Below are positions 43,376-51,842 of a stretch of 64,000 nt of DNA, piece after piece. The position numbers and the translations under genes are program-made. The notes below the pieces were generated by a model. That model searched no databases. It worked only from the letters and a program-made list of their open reading frames with translations, and was not told where the DNA came from. Each line of letters opens with the position of its first letter. Positions within the stretch are counted from its first letter, which is position 1. The DNA lies in assembly GCF_014647455.2 (NCBI RefSeq), contig NZ_BMPF01000002.1, positions 1 to 64,000 on the forward strand, written 5' to 3'. This DNA is from Halarchaeum grantii (GTDB lineage Archaea; Halobacteriota; Halobacteria; Halobacteriales; Halobacteriaceae).

Positions 43376-43804
43376 TCACGCGCGCGGGCCGGCGGTGAGG
43401 TAGACGGCGGCGATGGCGAACCCGATGCCGGCGACTTTGCGGAGCGTGAGGTCGTCGCCCAGCCAGAGCACGCTGACGAGCGAGCTCGTGACGAGGAACA
43501 TCCCGAAGACGGGGACGACCACGCTCACCGGACCCCGCGAGAGCGCCTCGTAGTAGGCGAGGATGCCGACGGCGAGGCAGACGCCGGCGGCGAGGACGTA
43601 GAGCATCCGCGGGTGGGTGGCGTACTCGAGGACGGGGATGCCGGAGTAGAGGACGACGCCGACCGAGGCGACGACGAGGACGGTGTTCGCGACGAGCGCG
43701 GCGACGGTGGCGGGGATGCCGCCGGGCGCGGTTGCGACCTTCATCAGCGGCGCGACGAAGGTGTAGCCGGCGAGCGCGACGAACGCCCACTTCACGTAGT
43801 TCAC
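43376..43804 (-). CDS. EamA-like (drug/metabolite transporter) membrane protein
   Basis: 142 residues from a GTG start. Five hydrophobic helices, with the half-length EamA look: NYVKWAFVALAGYTFVAPLMK at the start, YYEALSRGPVSVVVPVFGM near 90 and the terminal KVAGIGFAIAAVYLTAG. One EamA repeat forms small-multidrug-type dimers. Start uncertain: a longer frame runs to 43945, overlapping the divergent DUF123 gene. Substrate unknown. Confidence 0.75.
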   Translation of the reverse strand: MNYVKWAFVALAGYTFVAPLMKVATAPGGIPATVAALVANTVLVVASVGVVLYSGIPVLEYATHPRMLYVLAAGVCLAVGILAYYEALSRGPVSVVVPVFGMFLVTSSLVSVLWLGDDLTLRKVAGIGFAIAAVYLTAGPRA

Positions 43805-43889
43805 AGTGGGGGGTAGTGCGTCGACGAGAAACGCGTGTCGGAGTCGGCTTCCGAACGAGCCATGCCGGTGCCACACGTCGGGTCGAGTG

Positions 43890-44306
43890 ATGCCCGACGG
43901 CACGTACACGCTCCTACTCGAACTGCCGGCGGCGGCCACGGTCACGTTCGGCGCGGCGGGTGACTACGACCTCGAGGCCGGCTGGTACGCCTACACGGGG
44001 TCGGCGTTCGGGCCCGGCGGGCTCTCGCGCGTGGCGCGCCACCGGCGGGTCGCGCGCGGCGAGCACGACGTCCGGCACTGGCACGTCGACTACCTCACCG
44101 GCCACTCCGACACGGAACTCGACGCCGTCTACGTGAGCGAGGGCGATGACCGCGAGTGCGCGGTCGCACGGGCACTGAACGACGCGGGCGACGCGCTCGC
44201 GGGGCTCGGTGCGTCCGATTGCGACTGCGAGAGCCATCTCGCGTACGCCCCGGCGCGGGCGACGCTCGCGGCGGTCGCGCGTGCGGAACACGAGACGCGG
44301 CGCTGA
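43890..44306 (+). CDS. DUF123 (GIY-YIG-like) protein
   Basis: 138 residues. Starts GTYTLLLELPAAATVTFG, then GWYAYTGSAFGPGGLSRVARHRR, the GIY-YIG-like YAYTGSA...R core of the DUF123 family, and HWHVDYLTGH and CDCESHLAYAP with conserved His/Cys. The family is sometimes fused to endonuclease III and is suspected to act in DNA repair. Divergent from the EamA-like gene. An alternative GTG start lies one codon upstream. Confidence 0.85.
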   Translation: MPDGTYTLLLELPAAATVTFGAAGDYDLEAGWYAYTGSAFGPGGLSRVARHRRVARGEHDVRHWHVDYLTGHSDTELDAVYVSEGDDRECAVARALNDAGDALAGLGASDCDCESHLAYAPARATLAAVARAEHETRR

Positions 44307-44318
44307 GCGCCGGGAACC

Positions 44319-44975
44319 TCACTCGTCGAGCGCGACCCAGTCGGTGGGTGCGTCGGTGACGCCGCGCACGCGGGCTTCGCGGCCGTCGTCACCGAGGCGG
44401 ATCTCGATCATGCCGTCGAAGAGCTGACTGATGGTGTTGACCTCCTGCTGGTCGTGGCTATCGGGGTCGATGGCGAAGAGGCCGAGCCAGTCGCGCGACT
44501 GGATCTGGCTCGTGAAGACGTGGAGGAAGCGGAAGAGGCGCTGGAGGTCGACGTACATGAGGAGCGGGGAGAGGGAGTCGAAGCCGACGCGGAGGCGCTC
44601 GATGTCCGCGGCCTCGGCGTCGCGGGCGATTTCGGAGAACTCGATCCCGATGCCGGTGAGGTCGCCGGGGGAGGAGACTTCGTGGACGCGCGCGCCGTCG
44701 ACTTCCGCACCGCTGCGCGAGCTGACGCAGTCGATGATGCGGAAGTAGCCGAAGTCGCCGTCGAGGACGTCGCGGTAGGACTGGGTGACGTCCTCGGCGG
44801 GGTTGCGCGAGGTGACCACGACGGAGCCCTCCCCCTCGCTCGTACCGCGTGCGAGCAACTGAAGCAGGAGCTGGCGTTTCCCCGACATCGCCGGACCACT
44901 AACGAGAAGGTTCGTGCCCGGATCGACCTCCGTCAGCAGCTCCGGCGGGAGGACGTCGTCAATCTTGTATGGCAT
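44319..44975 (-). CDS. RecA/RAD55-like ATPase (DUF7504-like)
   Basis: 218 residues, RecA-fold. P-loop-like GPAMSGKRQLLLQLL near 27-41, with Arg after Lys where Ser/Thr is usual. Downstream segments (SVVVTSRNPAEDV, RLRVGFDSLSPLLMYVDLQRLFRFLHVFTSQIQ, LGLFAIDPDSHDQQEVNTISQLFDG) follow KaiC/RAD55-like small ATPases of haloarchaea. A regulatory or signalling role is likely but unknown. Start chosen at MPYKIDD; an in-frame ATG 18 bp further up is possible. Confidence 0.78.
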   Translation of the reverse strand: MPYKIDDVLPPELLTEVDPGTNLLVSGPAMSGKRQLLLQLLARGTSEGEGSVVVTSRNPAEDVTQSYRDVLDGDFGYFRIIDCVSSRSGAEVDGARVHEVSSPGDLTGIGIEFSEIARDAEAADIERLRVGFDSLSPLLMYVDLQRLFRFLHVFTSQIQSRDWLGLFAIDPDSHDQQEVNTISQLFDGMIEIRLGDDGREARVRGVTDAPTDWVALDE

Positions 44976-45075
44976 TGCTGGATGAACCGACATCTCCTCT
45001 CGGTGCCGTCCTTGGTTCGTCTATGCCCAGCCAACTTAAGTATGTGCGGGATGGCTCCGTCCTCACCCCGACCGG

Positions 45076-46752
45076 TTACGGCCCGCTCGCTCCCGGCCGA
45101 GCGTCGGCGTTTGCGGGCGTCGTCTCGTTCCCGACGAACTCGTTGAAGGTGGCGACGGAGTCGTCGTTGCCGGCGACGACGAGCGTGTCGTCGCGGCGGA
45201 ACTCGAAGTCCGGGTCGAGGTCGGCACGCACGGCCCCGTCGCGCTCGACGGCGATGACGGTACAGCCGGTGCGCCGGCGGACGTCCGCGCCGGCGAGCGT
45301 GCGCCCGGCAAGGCGGGGTGCGGCGGTGCGGACGATGGTGACGCCGGTGTCGAGGCTCATGACGTCCTCGCCGAGGATGGTGTCGGCGAGCATCCGGCCG
45401 CTGACGGTGGCGAGCGCGAGGACGTAGTCGGCGCCGGCGGCGTAGAGCTTCGAGGCGGAGTCGGCTTCGTCGACGCGTGCGACCACGTCGAGTTCCTCGA
45501 CTTCCTCGCGCGCGACGAGCGTGCTGAAGACGGTGGTGGTGTCGTCGCCGAGTGCGAGCACGAGCGCGGTGGCGTCGGCGACGCCGGCCTCGGAGAGCAC
45601 GCTCGGGTCGGAGACGTCGCCGACGACGTCGACGCCCTGTTTGTCCTCGATGTCGACGACGGTGTTTTCGACGCCCTGACTGTCGAGGACGGCTCTGACG
45701 GTGGAGCCGACCTCGCCGTGGCCGGCGACGACAACGGGGCCACGGGTGTGAACGCGGTGCTCGGCGAGCGTGAGTTCCTTCAGGTCGCGGAGGGCGTCCT
45801 CGGGGCCGGCGACGAGGAGGATGGTGTTGCGGTGGATGACGCGGTCGGGATCGGGGCTGCCCGCGAACTCGCCCTCGAACCACGCGCCGATGACGTGGAC
45901 GCCGGTGCGTTCGCGGACGGCGCTCTCGGCGAGCGTGACGCCGTCGAGGTCGGAGTCGGACTGAATCGGCATCTCGGCGACGACGAAGTCCTCGCCGATG
46001 TCGACGGTCCCGCCGAGGTCGGTGCTCACTGCCGAGGTGACCTTGTCGGCGAGGCTGTGCCCGAGGATGTCGTTCGGGCTGAGCACCTCGTCGGCGCCCG
46101 CGTACTCGAGGTAGGTGGCGACGTCGCGGTCCTCGGCGAAGCTGACGATGCGGACGTCGTCGTCGACGGCGCGGACGGAGAGCGCCATCATCGCGTTGCG
46201 CTCGTCGGAGTCGTCGAGGACGACGCTCCGGGCGCGCGCGACGTTCGCGGCCTCGAGGCCGTCGGCGGTTTCGGGGTCGCCGACGACGACGCTCCGGCCG
46301 TCGGTGTAGAGGTCGCGGGCGGTCTCTCGGTCGTCGAGGAGGACGGCGTAGGGGACGCCGGCGGCGTCGAGCTCGTCGACGAGCGTCTCGCCGCGCGCGG
46401 AGAAGCCCGCGACGACGACGTGGTCGTCGGTGTCGACGCTGGTCGGCGGGTTCACTTCGAGGCGGCGTTCGACCCACGGCGCGGCGAAGAGCGGGAGGGT
46501 GAGGACGAGGAGGACGAGGCCGGTGAGCTGCATCGCGATGACGAGGACGTGCATCGGCGCGGTCGTCCACGGGGCGTCCTCGCCGTAGCCGGTGGAGGTG
46601 AACGACTGCACGGTGACCTCGAGGGCGTGGACGAAGGTGACGGGCCGCCCTTCGAGGTGCGCCATCCCCCACTGATAGACGAGGGCGTAGGAGACGGCGA
46701 CGACGACGAGCAGCGCGAAGTAGCCGGCCGCGCGGCGCCGCTGCGTGTTCAT
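45076..46752 (-). CDS. Potassium channel with two RCK (TrkA-N/C) modules
   Basis: 558 residues. Two TM helices (about 10-30 and 67-92) flank a pore loop with filter VQSFTSTGYGED (about 48-59). Two cytosolic RCK modules follow: DDHVVVAGFSARGETLVDEL (about 110) and RGPVVVAGHGEVGSTVRAVL (about 343), each a Rossmann nucleotide fold, with TrkA-C parts near 255 and 475. A tetrameric, ligand-gated K+ channel is expected, suited to the high internal K+ of haloarchaea. The filter reads STGYGE rather than the common T-x-G-Y-G-D. Confidence 0.93.
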   Translation of the reverse strand: MNTQRRRAAGYFALLVVVAVSYALVYQWGMAHLEGRPVTFVHALEVTVQSFTSTGYGEDAPWTTAPMHVLVIAMQLTGLVLLVLTLPLFAAPWVERRLEVNPPTSVDTDDHVVVAGFSARGETLVDELDAAGVPYAVLLDDRETARDLYTDGRSVVVGDPETADGLEAANVARARSVVLDDSDERNAMMALSVRAVDDDVRIVSFAEDRDVATYLEYAGADEVLSPNDILGHSLADKVTSAVSTDLGGTVDIGEDFVVAEMPIQSDSDLDGVTLAESAVRERTGVHVIGAWFEGEFAGSPDPDRVIHRNTILLVAGPEDALRDLKELTLAEHRVHTRGPVVVAGHGEVGSTVRAVLDSQGVENTVVDIEDKQGVDVVGDVSDPSVLSEAGVADATALVLALGDDTTTVFSTLVAREEVEELDVVARVDEADSASKLYAAGADYVLALATVSGRMLADTILGEDVMSLDTGVTIVRTAAPRLAGRTLAGADVRRRTGCTVIAVERDGAVRADLDPDFEFRRDDTLVVAGNDDSVATFNEFVGNETTPANADARPGASGP

Positions 46753-46851
46753 CTACCGATTCGTGCCCGGGGAACGGCATAAACCCCGGCGAATCGAGAC
46801 GCCACCGCCGACGCCACAACGCCCTAAGGGCCGCCACCCGAAGGCTAGCGT

Positions 46852-47085
46852 ATGGTGACGACACGACTTCGCGTCAGTGGCATGGGTTGTGAGGGCTGCG
46901 CCGATATCGTCTCGAACGCGCTCTCGGAGGTGCCGGGTGCCGGCGACGTGGACGTCGACTTCGAGGCGGGCACGGCCGTCGTTGAGGGCGACACCGACGC
47001 GGACGAACTGCTGGGGAAGGTCGATCGAGCCGGGTACGAGGCCGAGGTCGTCGAGCGCGAACCCATGGGCGAGACGGAGGAGTGA
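46852..47085 (+). CDS. Heavy-metal-associated (HMA) metallochaperone
   Basis: 77 residues, a single ferredoxin-like HMA domain. The metal-binding loop GMGCEGCADIV holds the two Cys of the MxCxxC motif (about 11-17). It binds Cu(I) or a similar soft metal and hands it on. The tail is acidic. No P-type ATPase is beside it; the next gene is a PadR-type regulator 81 bp downstream with its own TATA box. Confidence 0.92.
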   Translation: MVTTRLRVSGMGCEGCADIVSNALSEVPGAGDVDVDFEAGTAVVEGDTDADELLGKVDRAGYEAEVVEREPMGETEE

Positions 47086-47166
47086 GGCGACGGCGCCGAA
47101 TCGTGTAACCTCCCTTTCCTTTAGGTGGATGGTTTATCCGTGGAATCCGTATATATCACCCTTGGA

Positions 47167-47463
47167 ATGAACGAAATAACGGGATTTCAGCGCGATATTC
47201 TCTACGTCGTCGCGGGTCTCGGCGATCCGAAGGGGATGCGCGTACAGGACGAGCTCGAGGAGTATTACGGCTCGTCGGTCCTTCCTGCCCGCGTCTACCA
47301 GAACCTCGACGACCTCCACGAGGCAGGCCTCATCGAGAAGGGCGAGCGCGACTCGCGGACGAACTACTATCGGCTCACCGACGCGGGCCGCGAGCGAATC
47401 GAGCGCCGGCGCGCGTGGGAGCAGGGGTACGTCGACGACGCCGTCACGCCGGCCGACGACTGA
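47167..47463 (+). CDS. PadR-family transcriptional regulator
   Basis: 98 residues. One winged-helix domain: MNEITGFQRDILYVVAGLGDPKGMRVQDELEEYYG, then VYQNLDDLHEAGLIEKGERDSRTNYYRLTDAGRERIERR. The TNYYRLT wing is the PadR hallmark. Dimeric DNA binding is expected; the effector is unknown. The start at 47167 has tttat at 47133-47137 and a second A/T tract atatat at 47149-47156 nearby, which may mark an operator over its own promoter. Confidence 0.88.
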   Translation: MNEITGFQRDILYVVAGLGDPKGMRVQDELEEYYGSSVLPARVYQNLDDLHEAGLIEKGERDSRTNYYRLTDAGRERIERRRAWEQGYVDDAVTPADD

Positions 47464-47542
47464 TGCCGGTTACCTGCACGTAACCCCGTCACGCGGCCGT
47501 TACCGAGGTACTATAGTGCTGGCGCCCCTCCGTTTTGGTACG

Positions 47543-47806
47543 ATGAACGAAGAGACGGTCCAGGACCTCCCGCCGAGTGCGAAGCTCGTCCTCAAGGTAC
47601 TCGAGTACAACGGTGGCCTGACCCAGAAGGAGATCGTCGAGAAGTCCCGTCTCTCCCAGCGGACCGTCCGCGACGCCCTCGAACGGCTTCAGGAGAACGA
47701 TATCGTCGAGAAGGACATCTACATCCCGGACGCCCGGCAGAACCTCTACCAGCTCGACGTCGAGACGGACGCCGAAGCCGAGCAGAGCGCGGCGCTCCTC
47801 GACTAA
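47543..47806 (+). CDS. MarR/TrmB-like winged-helix protein
   Basis: 87 residues. A single winged helix: SAKLVLKVLEYNGGLTQKEIVEKSRLSQRTVRDALERLQENDIVEKDIYIPDAR. The recognition helix is LSQRTVRDALERL. No sensor domain is attached. Such stand-alone winged helices regulate transcription in haloarchaea. ATG at 47543 with an A/T tract (actatag) about 33 bp upstream. Confidence 0.82.
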   Translation: MNEETVQDLPPSAKLVLKVLEYNGGLTQKEIVEKSRLSQRTVRDALERLQENDIVEKDIYIPDARQNLYQLDVETDAEAEQSAALLD

Positions 47807-47868
47807 CGACGGCGCAGAACCGGGATTTTTCGCGATCGTACCTCAGGCCGCCGAGCGACGCGGTCGGG

Positions 47869-48237
47869 TCACGCCGGCGTCGAGCCGTCCTCGGCCGGTT
47901 CGAGGTGCTCGTCGCCCCACTCCGCGAGCGCCCGCACGACCGTCTCGAGCGACTCGCCCGTCTCGGTGAGCGAGTAGCGGACCCGGACGGGTTTCTCCTC
48001 GATGACCTCGCGGTCGAGGAGGCCCTTCTCCTCGAGGTCGTCGAGGCTCTCGGAGAGCACCTTGCTCGAGATGCCGTCGACCTGCTCTTGGAGTTCGTTG
48101 AAGCCGGCGGAGCCGTTGTTGAGGAGGCGGTGGATGATGACGGGGTGCCACTTCTTCCCGATGAGCGACGCCGTCGCGGTGATCGAGCACCACTCGTTCC
48201 CGGGACAGCTCGTCGGAAGGCTGTCGGTTTCGGACAC
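47869..48237 (-). CDS. HxlR-family transcriptional regulator
   Basis: 122 residues from a GTG start. Winged helix with family pattern CPGNEWCSITATASLIGKKWHPVIIHRLL, FNELQEQVDGISSKVLSESLDDLEEKGLLDRE and VRYSLTETGESL. HxlR proteins respond to aldehydes, redox state or other small molecules; the Cys in CPGNEWCSI are candidate redox sensors. A ctttttga TATA tract lies about 25-30 bp upstream on the minus strand (48262-48272), supporting this GTG over longer frames. Confidence 0.88.
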   Translation of the reverse strand: MSETDSLPTSCPGNEWCSITATASLIGKKWHPVIIHRLLNNGSAGFNELQEQVDGISSKVLSESLDDLEEKGLLDREVIEEKPVRVRYSLTETGESLETVVRALAEWGDEHLEPAEDGSTPA

Positions 48238-48437
48238 ACCCCTAGTGGGGCGCGCACCGTCAAAAAGGATTACGTCTAGAAAGGGGGTTACGTTACGGTA
48301 GTCGGGTGTCGCGACCGCACGCGCGATTGGGGCGTGAAAGCCGTGTAGCGGGCTCGTCACGCGGTAACAAGGAGACGCGACCGCCGGCGGTTCGGGGAAG
48401 CACACGACTCTTATCCGCGAATCCCCTTCGCAGTCGT

Positions 48438-49076
48438 ATGGAGAACGTGACCGACCGAACGTGCAACCCGTTCGGCATGCAGCCGGCGGGCGACGCGCAC
48501 GTCTACGGCTACGGGGACGCGAACGCGGACTTCCACGTGGTCGGCGACCACCCCGGTGCGCACGGCGGCGCGGAGACCGGCGTCCCCTTCACCGGAACCG
48601 AGGCGGGCGTCCGCCTCCAGCACGCGCTCGCCGCCGTCGGCCTCGTCACCGACCCCGGCGAGGAACCCGCCGTGGACAACTGCTTCCTCTCCTACCGGCA
48701 CATGCGCGTCCTCGACGCGGAGCGCGAGCCGACGGCCGCGGAGTACGCGGACCTCGAGATGTTCTTCGACGCCGAGCTCCGCGCGATCACCGCGCACGTC
48801 CTCCTCCCGGTCGGACGCGACGCCACCGAGCACGTCCTCGGGCAGTACACGGCGCGCCGCGAGAAGGTCGACACCACCGACATGGCCGCCCTCCACGGCG
48901 AGGAGGTCTACGGGAGCGGCTTCCTCGTCGTCCCCGTCCGCGACCCGCGCGAGTGGACGGACGGCGACGGCCGCGCGCTCGCGGAGTCGCTCGCCGAACT
49001 CATGGAGCGCGACTATCGGCGCGAGTCCGACCTCGGGCGCTTCCTCACCGGCCCCGAACCCTACTGGGTCCGATAG
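48438..49076 (+). CDS. Uracil-DNA glycosylase superfamily protein
   Basis: 212 residues. Motif A is FHVVGDHPGAHGGAETGVPFTG (about 31-52), the GDxPG...PF pattern of family 4/5-type glycosylases. Motif 3-like segments HVLLPVGRDATEHVL and VVPVRDPREW follow. The conserved His of the catalytic serine-valine motif is not evident, so activity is uncertain; it could excise uracil or be a related enzyme. The ATG at 48438 is preferred over a longer frame from 48306. Confidence 0.8.
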   Translation: MENVTDRTCNPFGMQPAGDAHVYGYGDANADFHVVGDHPGAHGGAETGVPFTGTEAGVRLQHALAAVGLVTDPGEEPAVDNCFLSYRHMRVLDAEREPTAAEYADLEMFFDAELRAITAHVLLPVGRDATEHVLGQYTARREKVDTTDMAALHGEEVYGSGFLVVPVRDPREWTDGDGRALAESLAELMERDYRRESDLGRFLTGPEPYWVR

Positions 49077-49099
49077 CCGGGGCACCGACTTAAACACAG

Positions 49100-49270
49100 G
49101 AATATTCATGCAGAGGCCGTAACTGGGAGAGGAACGCAGTCGCATACGCCTGCTCGACAGGCACCGTGCCTCTGCCGGGGAGCGTCCGCCCCACCGCTCC
49201 CCGACTACTGCCGCCGGCCGACCACGCCCCGTCGGCCGGCCACCACCAGCCCCCGACCGGTCGGTTTTTT
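49100..49270 (+). ncRNA. Candidate structured RNA with C-rich hairpin loops
   Basis: A 219-bp gap after the UDG-like gene packed with perfect hairpins: aggcac/gtgcct (49159-49171); 9-bp stem cggggagcg/cgctccccg with loop tccgccccac (49176-49203); 10-bp stem gccggccgac/gtcggccggc with loop cacgcccc (49213-49240); and terminator-like ccgaccggtcgg plus T6 (49253-49270). A cttaaac element at 49089-49095 could start it near 49116. Both long stems present a CNCGCCCC-like loop. Independent transcription is not proved; the strand is inferred from the T-run. Confidence 0.5.
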
Positions 49271-49295
49271 GTGCCGTCGCGACGCAGTCGTCCGA

Positions 49296-50249
49296 GTGAA
49301 CCGTGGGTACGTCGCGCTCGCGTTCGCCGTCGGCTTCGCGCTCCTCGGCGGCGTCGTCCTCCAGGCCGGCGGTTGGCTCGCGACGACGATGTTCTACGGC
49401 TACGCGGTGGGTGAAATCGCCGGGAAGGCGCTCGCCACGGTCGCCGTCGTCGCCGGCTTCTACGGCGCGTACGCGCTCGCACGTGGCTTCCTCGTCCATC
49501 GGACCACGGACAAGGTCGCTCGACACAAGGCCGTCTCCATCCTGCAGTTGCTCTTCATCACGCTCGGGACGCTCGCCGTCCTCGGCGTCGCCACCGACCG
49601 CTGGGTGCCCGCGCTCGTCTCCCTCGGCGTCGTCGGTTTCGCCATCACGTTCGCGCTCCAGCAGCCGCTGCTCTCGCTGTTCGGCTGGGTCTACATCATG
49701 GTGAAGGAGCCCTATCAGGTGGGCGACCGGGTCGCCATCGAGGGCTCGAAGGGCGACATCATCGACGTCGACTTCCTCGTGACGACGCTCTGGGAGGTGA
49801 ACGGCGAGCTCGTCTCCTCGAACCAGCCCTCGGGCCGGCACGTCACCGTCCCGAACAGCGTCGTGCTCTCGACGCAGATCACGAACTTCTCGCACGACGA
49901 CTTCCCGTACGTCTGGAACGAGGTCGAGGTGCAGGTCGCTTACGAGACGGACTTGGAGTTCGCGAGCGCGCAGATGCGCGCGGCCGCCGAGGGGTTCCTC
50001 GGCGACGAGATGGAGCGCGCCGTCTCGCGCTACCGCGACCTGCTCGCGGAGACGCCGGTCGAGCTCGAGGTGAACGAGCGCCCGAGCGTGAACGTCCAGC
50101 CGGAGAACACGTTCGTGACGCTCCGCCTTCGGTACCTCGTCTCGCCCAAGCGCGGCCAGCGGACGAAGAACGAGCTCTACCAGCGCATCATCGCGCGCTT
50201 CAACGACCACCCCGACCGCGTCGCGTTCCCCGTCGGCCGCAACCGCTAA
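49296..50249 (+). CDS. MscS-family channel or transporter (short type)
   Basis: 317 residues from a GTG start. Four hydrophobic segments in the first 155 residues. The pore helix is ALVSLGVVGFAITFALQQPLLSLFGW and the beta domain begins YQVGDRVAIEGSKGDIIDVDF, with VTVPNSVVLSTQITNFS. Compared with the copy at 24798 the pore is less Gly/Ala-regular, so gating may differ. The GTG at 49296 is fixed by the T6 tract at 49265-49270 about 30 bp upstream, which doubles as the T-run of the preceding hairpin terminator. Confidence 0.9.
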   Translation: MNRGYVALAFAVGFALLGGVVLQAGGWLATTMFYGYAVGEIAGKALATVAVVAGFYGAYALARGFLVHRTTDKVARHKAVSILQLLFITLGTLAVLGVATDRWVPALVSLGVVGFAITFALQQPLLSLFGWVYIMVKEPYQVGDRVAIEGSKGDIIDVDFLVTTLWEVNGELVSSNQPSGRHVTVPNSVVLSTQITNFSHDDFPYVWNEVEVQVAYETDLEFASAQMRAAAEGFLGDEMERAVSRYRDLLAETPVELEVNERPSVNVQPENTFVTLRLRYLVSPKRGQRTKNELYQRIIARFNDHPDRVAFPVGRNR

Positions 50250-50285
50250 GCCTAGAGCTAACTCGCTGCGCGCGCACGCCCCGAT

Positions 50286-50948
50286 ATGGCGGACGTACTC
50301 ACGGACGACGTCGCGGCGCTCCTCGCCGCCGCGAACCCCGAGCCCGAGTCGCTCCTCGAAGAGATGGCCGCACACGCCCGCGAGCGCGGGTTCCCGTTCG
50401 TCGGGCCGGCGGTCGGCCAGCTCCTCCGCACGCTCGCGGCGACGAACGGCGCGGAGCGCGTCTTCGAGTTCGGCTCCGGCTTCGGCTACTCGGCGGCGTG
50501 GTGGGCGGCCGCCCTCCCCGAGGACGGCGAGATAGTGCTCACGGACTTCGACGAGTCGAACCTCGTGGACGCCCGCGGATTTCTCGAGGATAGCTATCCG
50601 CCGACGTTCCGCTACGAGGTCGGCGACGCCTTCGACAGCTACGGGCGCCACGAGGGACCGTGGGACGCCGTGCTCATCGACCACGACAAGGACCGCTATC
50701 CGGAGGCTCTTGAACTGATTCGCGACGACCTGAGCCCGGGCGCCGTCGTCGTCGCGGACAACGTGATGGAGGGCCCGGTGACGCCCGAGGAGGTGCGCGC
50801 CGCGCTCACCGGCGAGGCCGAGGCCCCCTCGGAGGCCGCCGTCGGCGTCGCGGCCTACCTCGAGGCGGTGCGCGACGATCCCGACTTCGAGACGGCGCTC
50901 GTCCCGCTGGGCGAGGGCATCGCGATCAGCACGTATCGGCCGGAGTAA
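50286..50948 (+). CDS. SAM-dependent O-methyltransferase (COMT-like)
   Basis: 220 residues. Class-I methyltransferase. Motif I VFEFGSGFGYSAAWWA (about 59-74) for SAM, post-I acidic DFDESN, and DAVLIDHDKDRYPEAL near 128, whose Asp/His pair binds the catalytic metal in O-methyltransferases of the caffeoyl-CoA/COMT type. VVVADNVMEG follows. Substrate unknown. It follows the MscS gene by 36 bp on the same strand and may share a transcript. Confidence 0.9.
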   Translation: MADVLTDDVAALLAAANPEPESLLEEMAAHARERGFPFVGPAVGQLLRTLAATNGAERVFEFGSGFGYSAAWWAAALPEDGEIVLTDFDESNLVDARGFLEDSYPPTFRYEVGDAFDSYGRHEGPWDAVLIDHDKDRYPEALELIRDDLSPGAVVVADNVMEGPVTPEEVRAALTGEAEAPSEAAVGVAAYLEAVRDDPDFETALVPLGEGIAISTYRPE

Positions 50949-50978
50949 CGAGGGACGAGAGGAGAGTCGGAGGGCTGT

Positions 50979-51728
50979 TTAGCGCATGCGGGCGGCGACG
51001 AGCGCCGCACCGGCGAGCGCGACGATGGCGAGACCGGCACCGAAGCCGGGCGACCCGCCGGACGTCGTGGACGTCCCGGCCGCCGTCGTCGTCGACGTCG
51101 TCTCGGCCGTCGTGGTGTCCTCGGTGGTGGAGGCCGTGGTCGTCGTGGTGGTCTCCGTGGTCGTCGTCTCGGTCGTGGTAGACGTCGTGGTCGTCTCGGA
51201 GGACGCCGCGATGCTCAGCGTCGCGGTGGACTCCCCGCCGCTGGACTGCGGGTTGATGTCGACGGAGACGTTGTAGTCGCCCGCCTCGCTCGGGTTCGTC
51301 GCGTTGTCGTAGACGACGACGACCTGATCGCTCTCGTTGAGGCTGTAGGAGCCGCCGAGGTTGAGCGTGAGCGTCCCGCCGTTGTTGCTGGCGGTGACGC
51401 CGTCGAGGTCGTCGGAGACGTTCACGTCGACCGTCGCGCCGCTGGCGTCGTTCCCGCGGTCGATGCCGATGGCCTCGACGTCGGCGGTCGTGACGTTGCT
51501 CACGTCGGTGCCGCCGTCGGTGTAGGTCACCGCGTAGCCGGTCCACGACGCGCTCGCGACGTCGCTACCGACCGTCTGCGTCACGGTGTGCGTCGCGGTG
51601 TCGCCGGGCGTTGCGGGGTCCGCGCCGAGCGTCGCGGTGCCGGCGGCGGCGCCGAGACCGGCGGTGCCGGCGACGACTGTCAGTGCGAGGAGTGCAGCGA
51701 GGACGCTGCGCGAGAACGCTCTAGTCAT
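50979..51728 (-). CDS. PGF-CTERM-anchored surface glycoprotein, Thr-rich
   Basis: 249 residues. Signal peptide about 1-29 (VLAALLALTVVAGTAGLGAAA). One or two Ig-like beta domains (about 30-170) with N-x-T/S sequons (NVS, NAT). A Thr-rich stalk (about 172-222) of ETTTT/STTT repeats is probably O-glycosylated. The C-terminal GSPGFGAGLAIVALAGAALVA tail is processed by archaeosortase A. The start at 51728 is supported by a tttacttta tract about 30 bp upstream on the minus strand. Confidence 0.86.
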   Translation of the reverse strand: MTRAFSRSVLAALLALTVVAGTAGLGAAAGTATLGADPATPGDTATHTVTQTVGSDVASASWTGYAVTYTDGGTDVSNVTTADVEAIGIDRGNDASGATVDVNVSDDLDGVTASNNGGTLTLNLGGSYSLNESDQVVVVYDNATNPSEAGDYNVSVDINPQSSGGESTATLSIAASSETTTTSTTTETTTTETTTTTTASTTEDTTTAETTSTTTAAGTSTTSGGSPGFGAGLAIVALAGAALVAARMR

Positions 51729-51842
51729 GTGTCGTTTCGACCGACGGCTCGGTAAAGTAAATGGCTTGGGGCCGGTGGAGAAAAGCGTGCCAGACACTCA
51801 CACCCGCGGGACGGGTGTTTCGGAGCGACGACCCGGGCTGGC

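Noticed and set aside
49140-49240. RNase P RNA in the structured gap
   Set aside because: Too short, and the conserved RNase P core elements are not seen.
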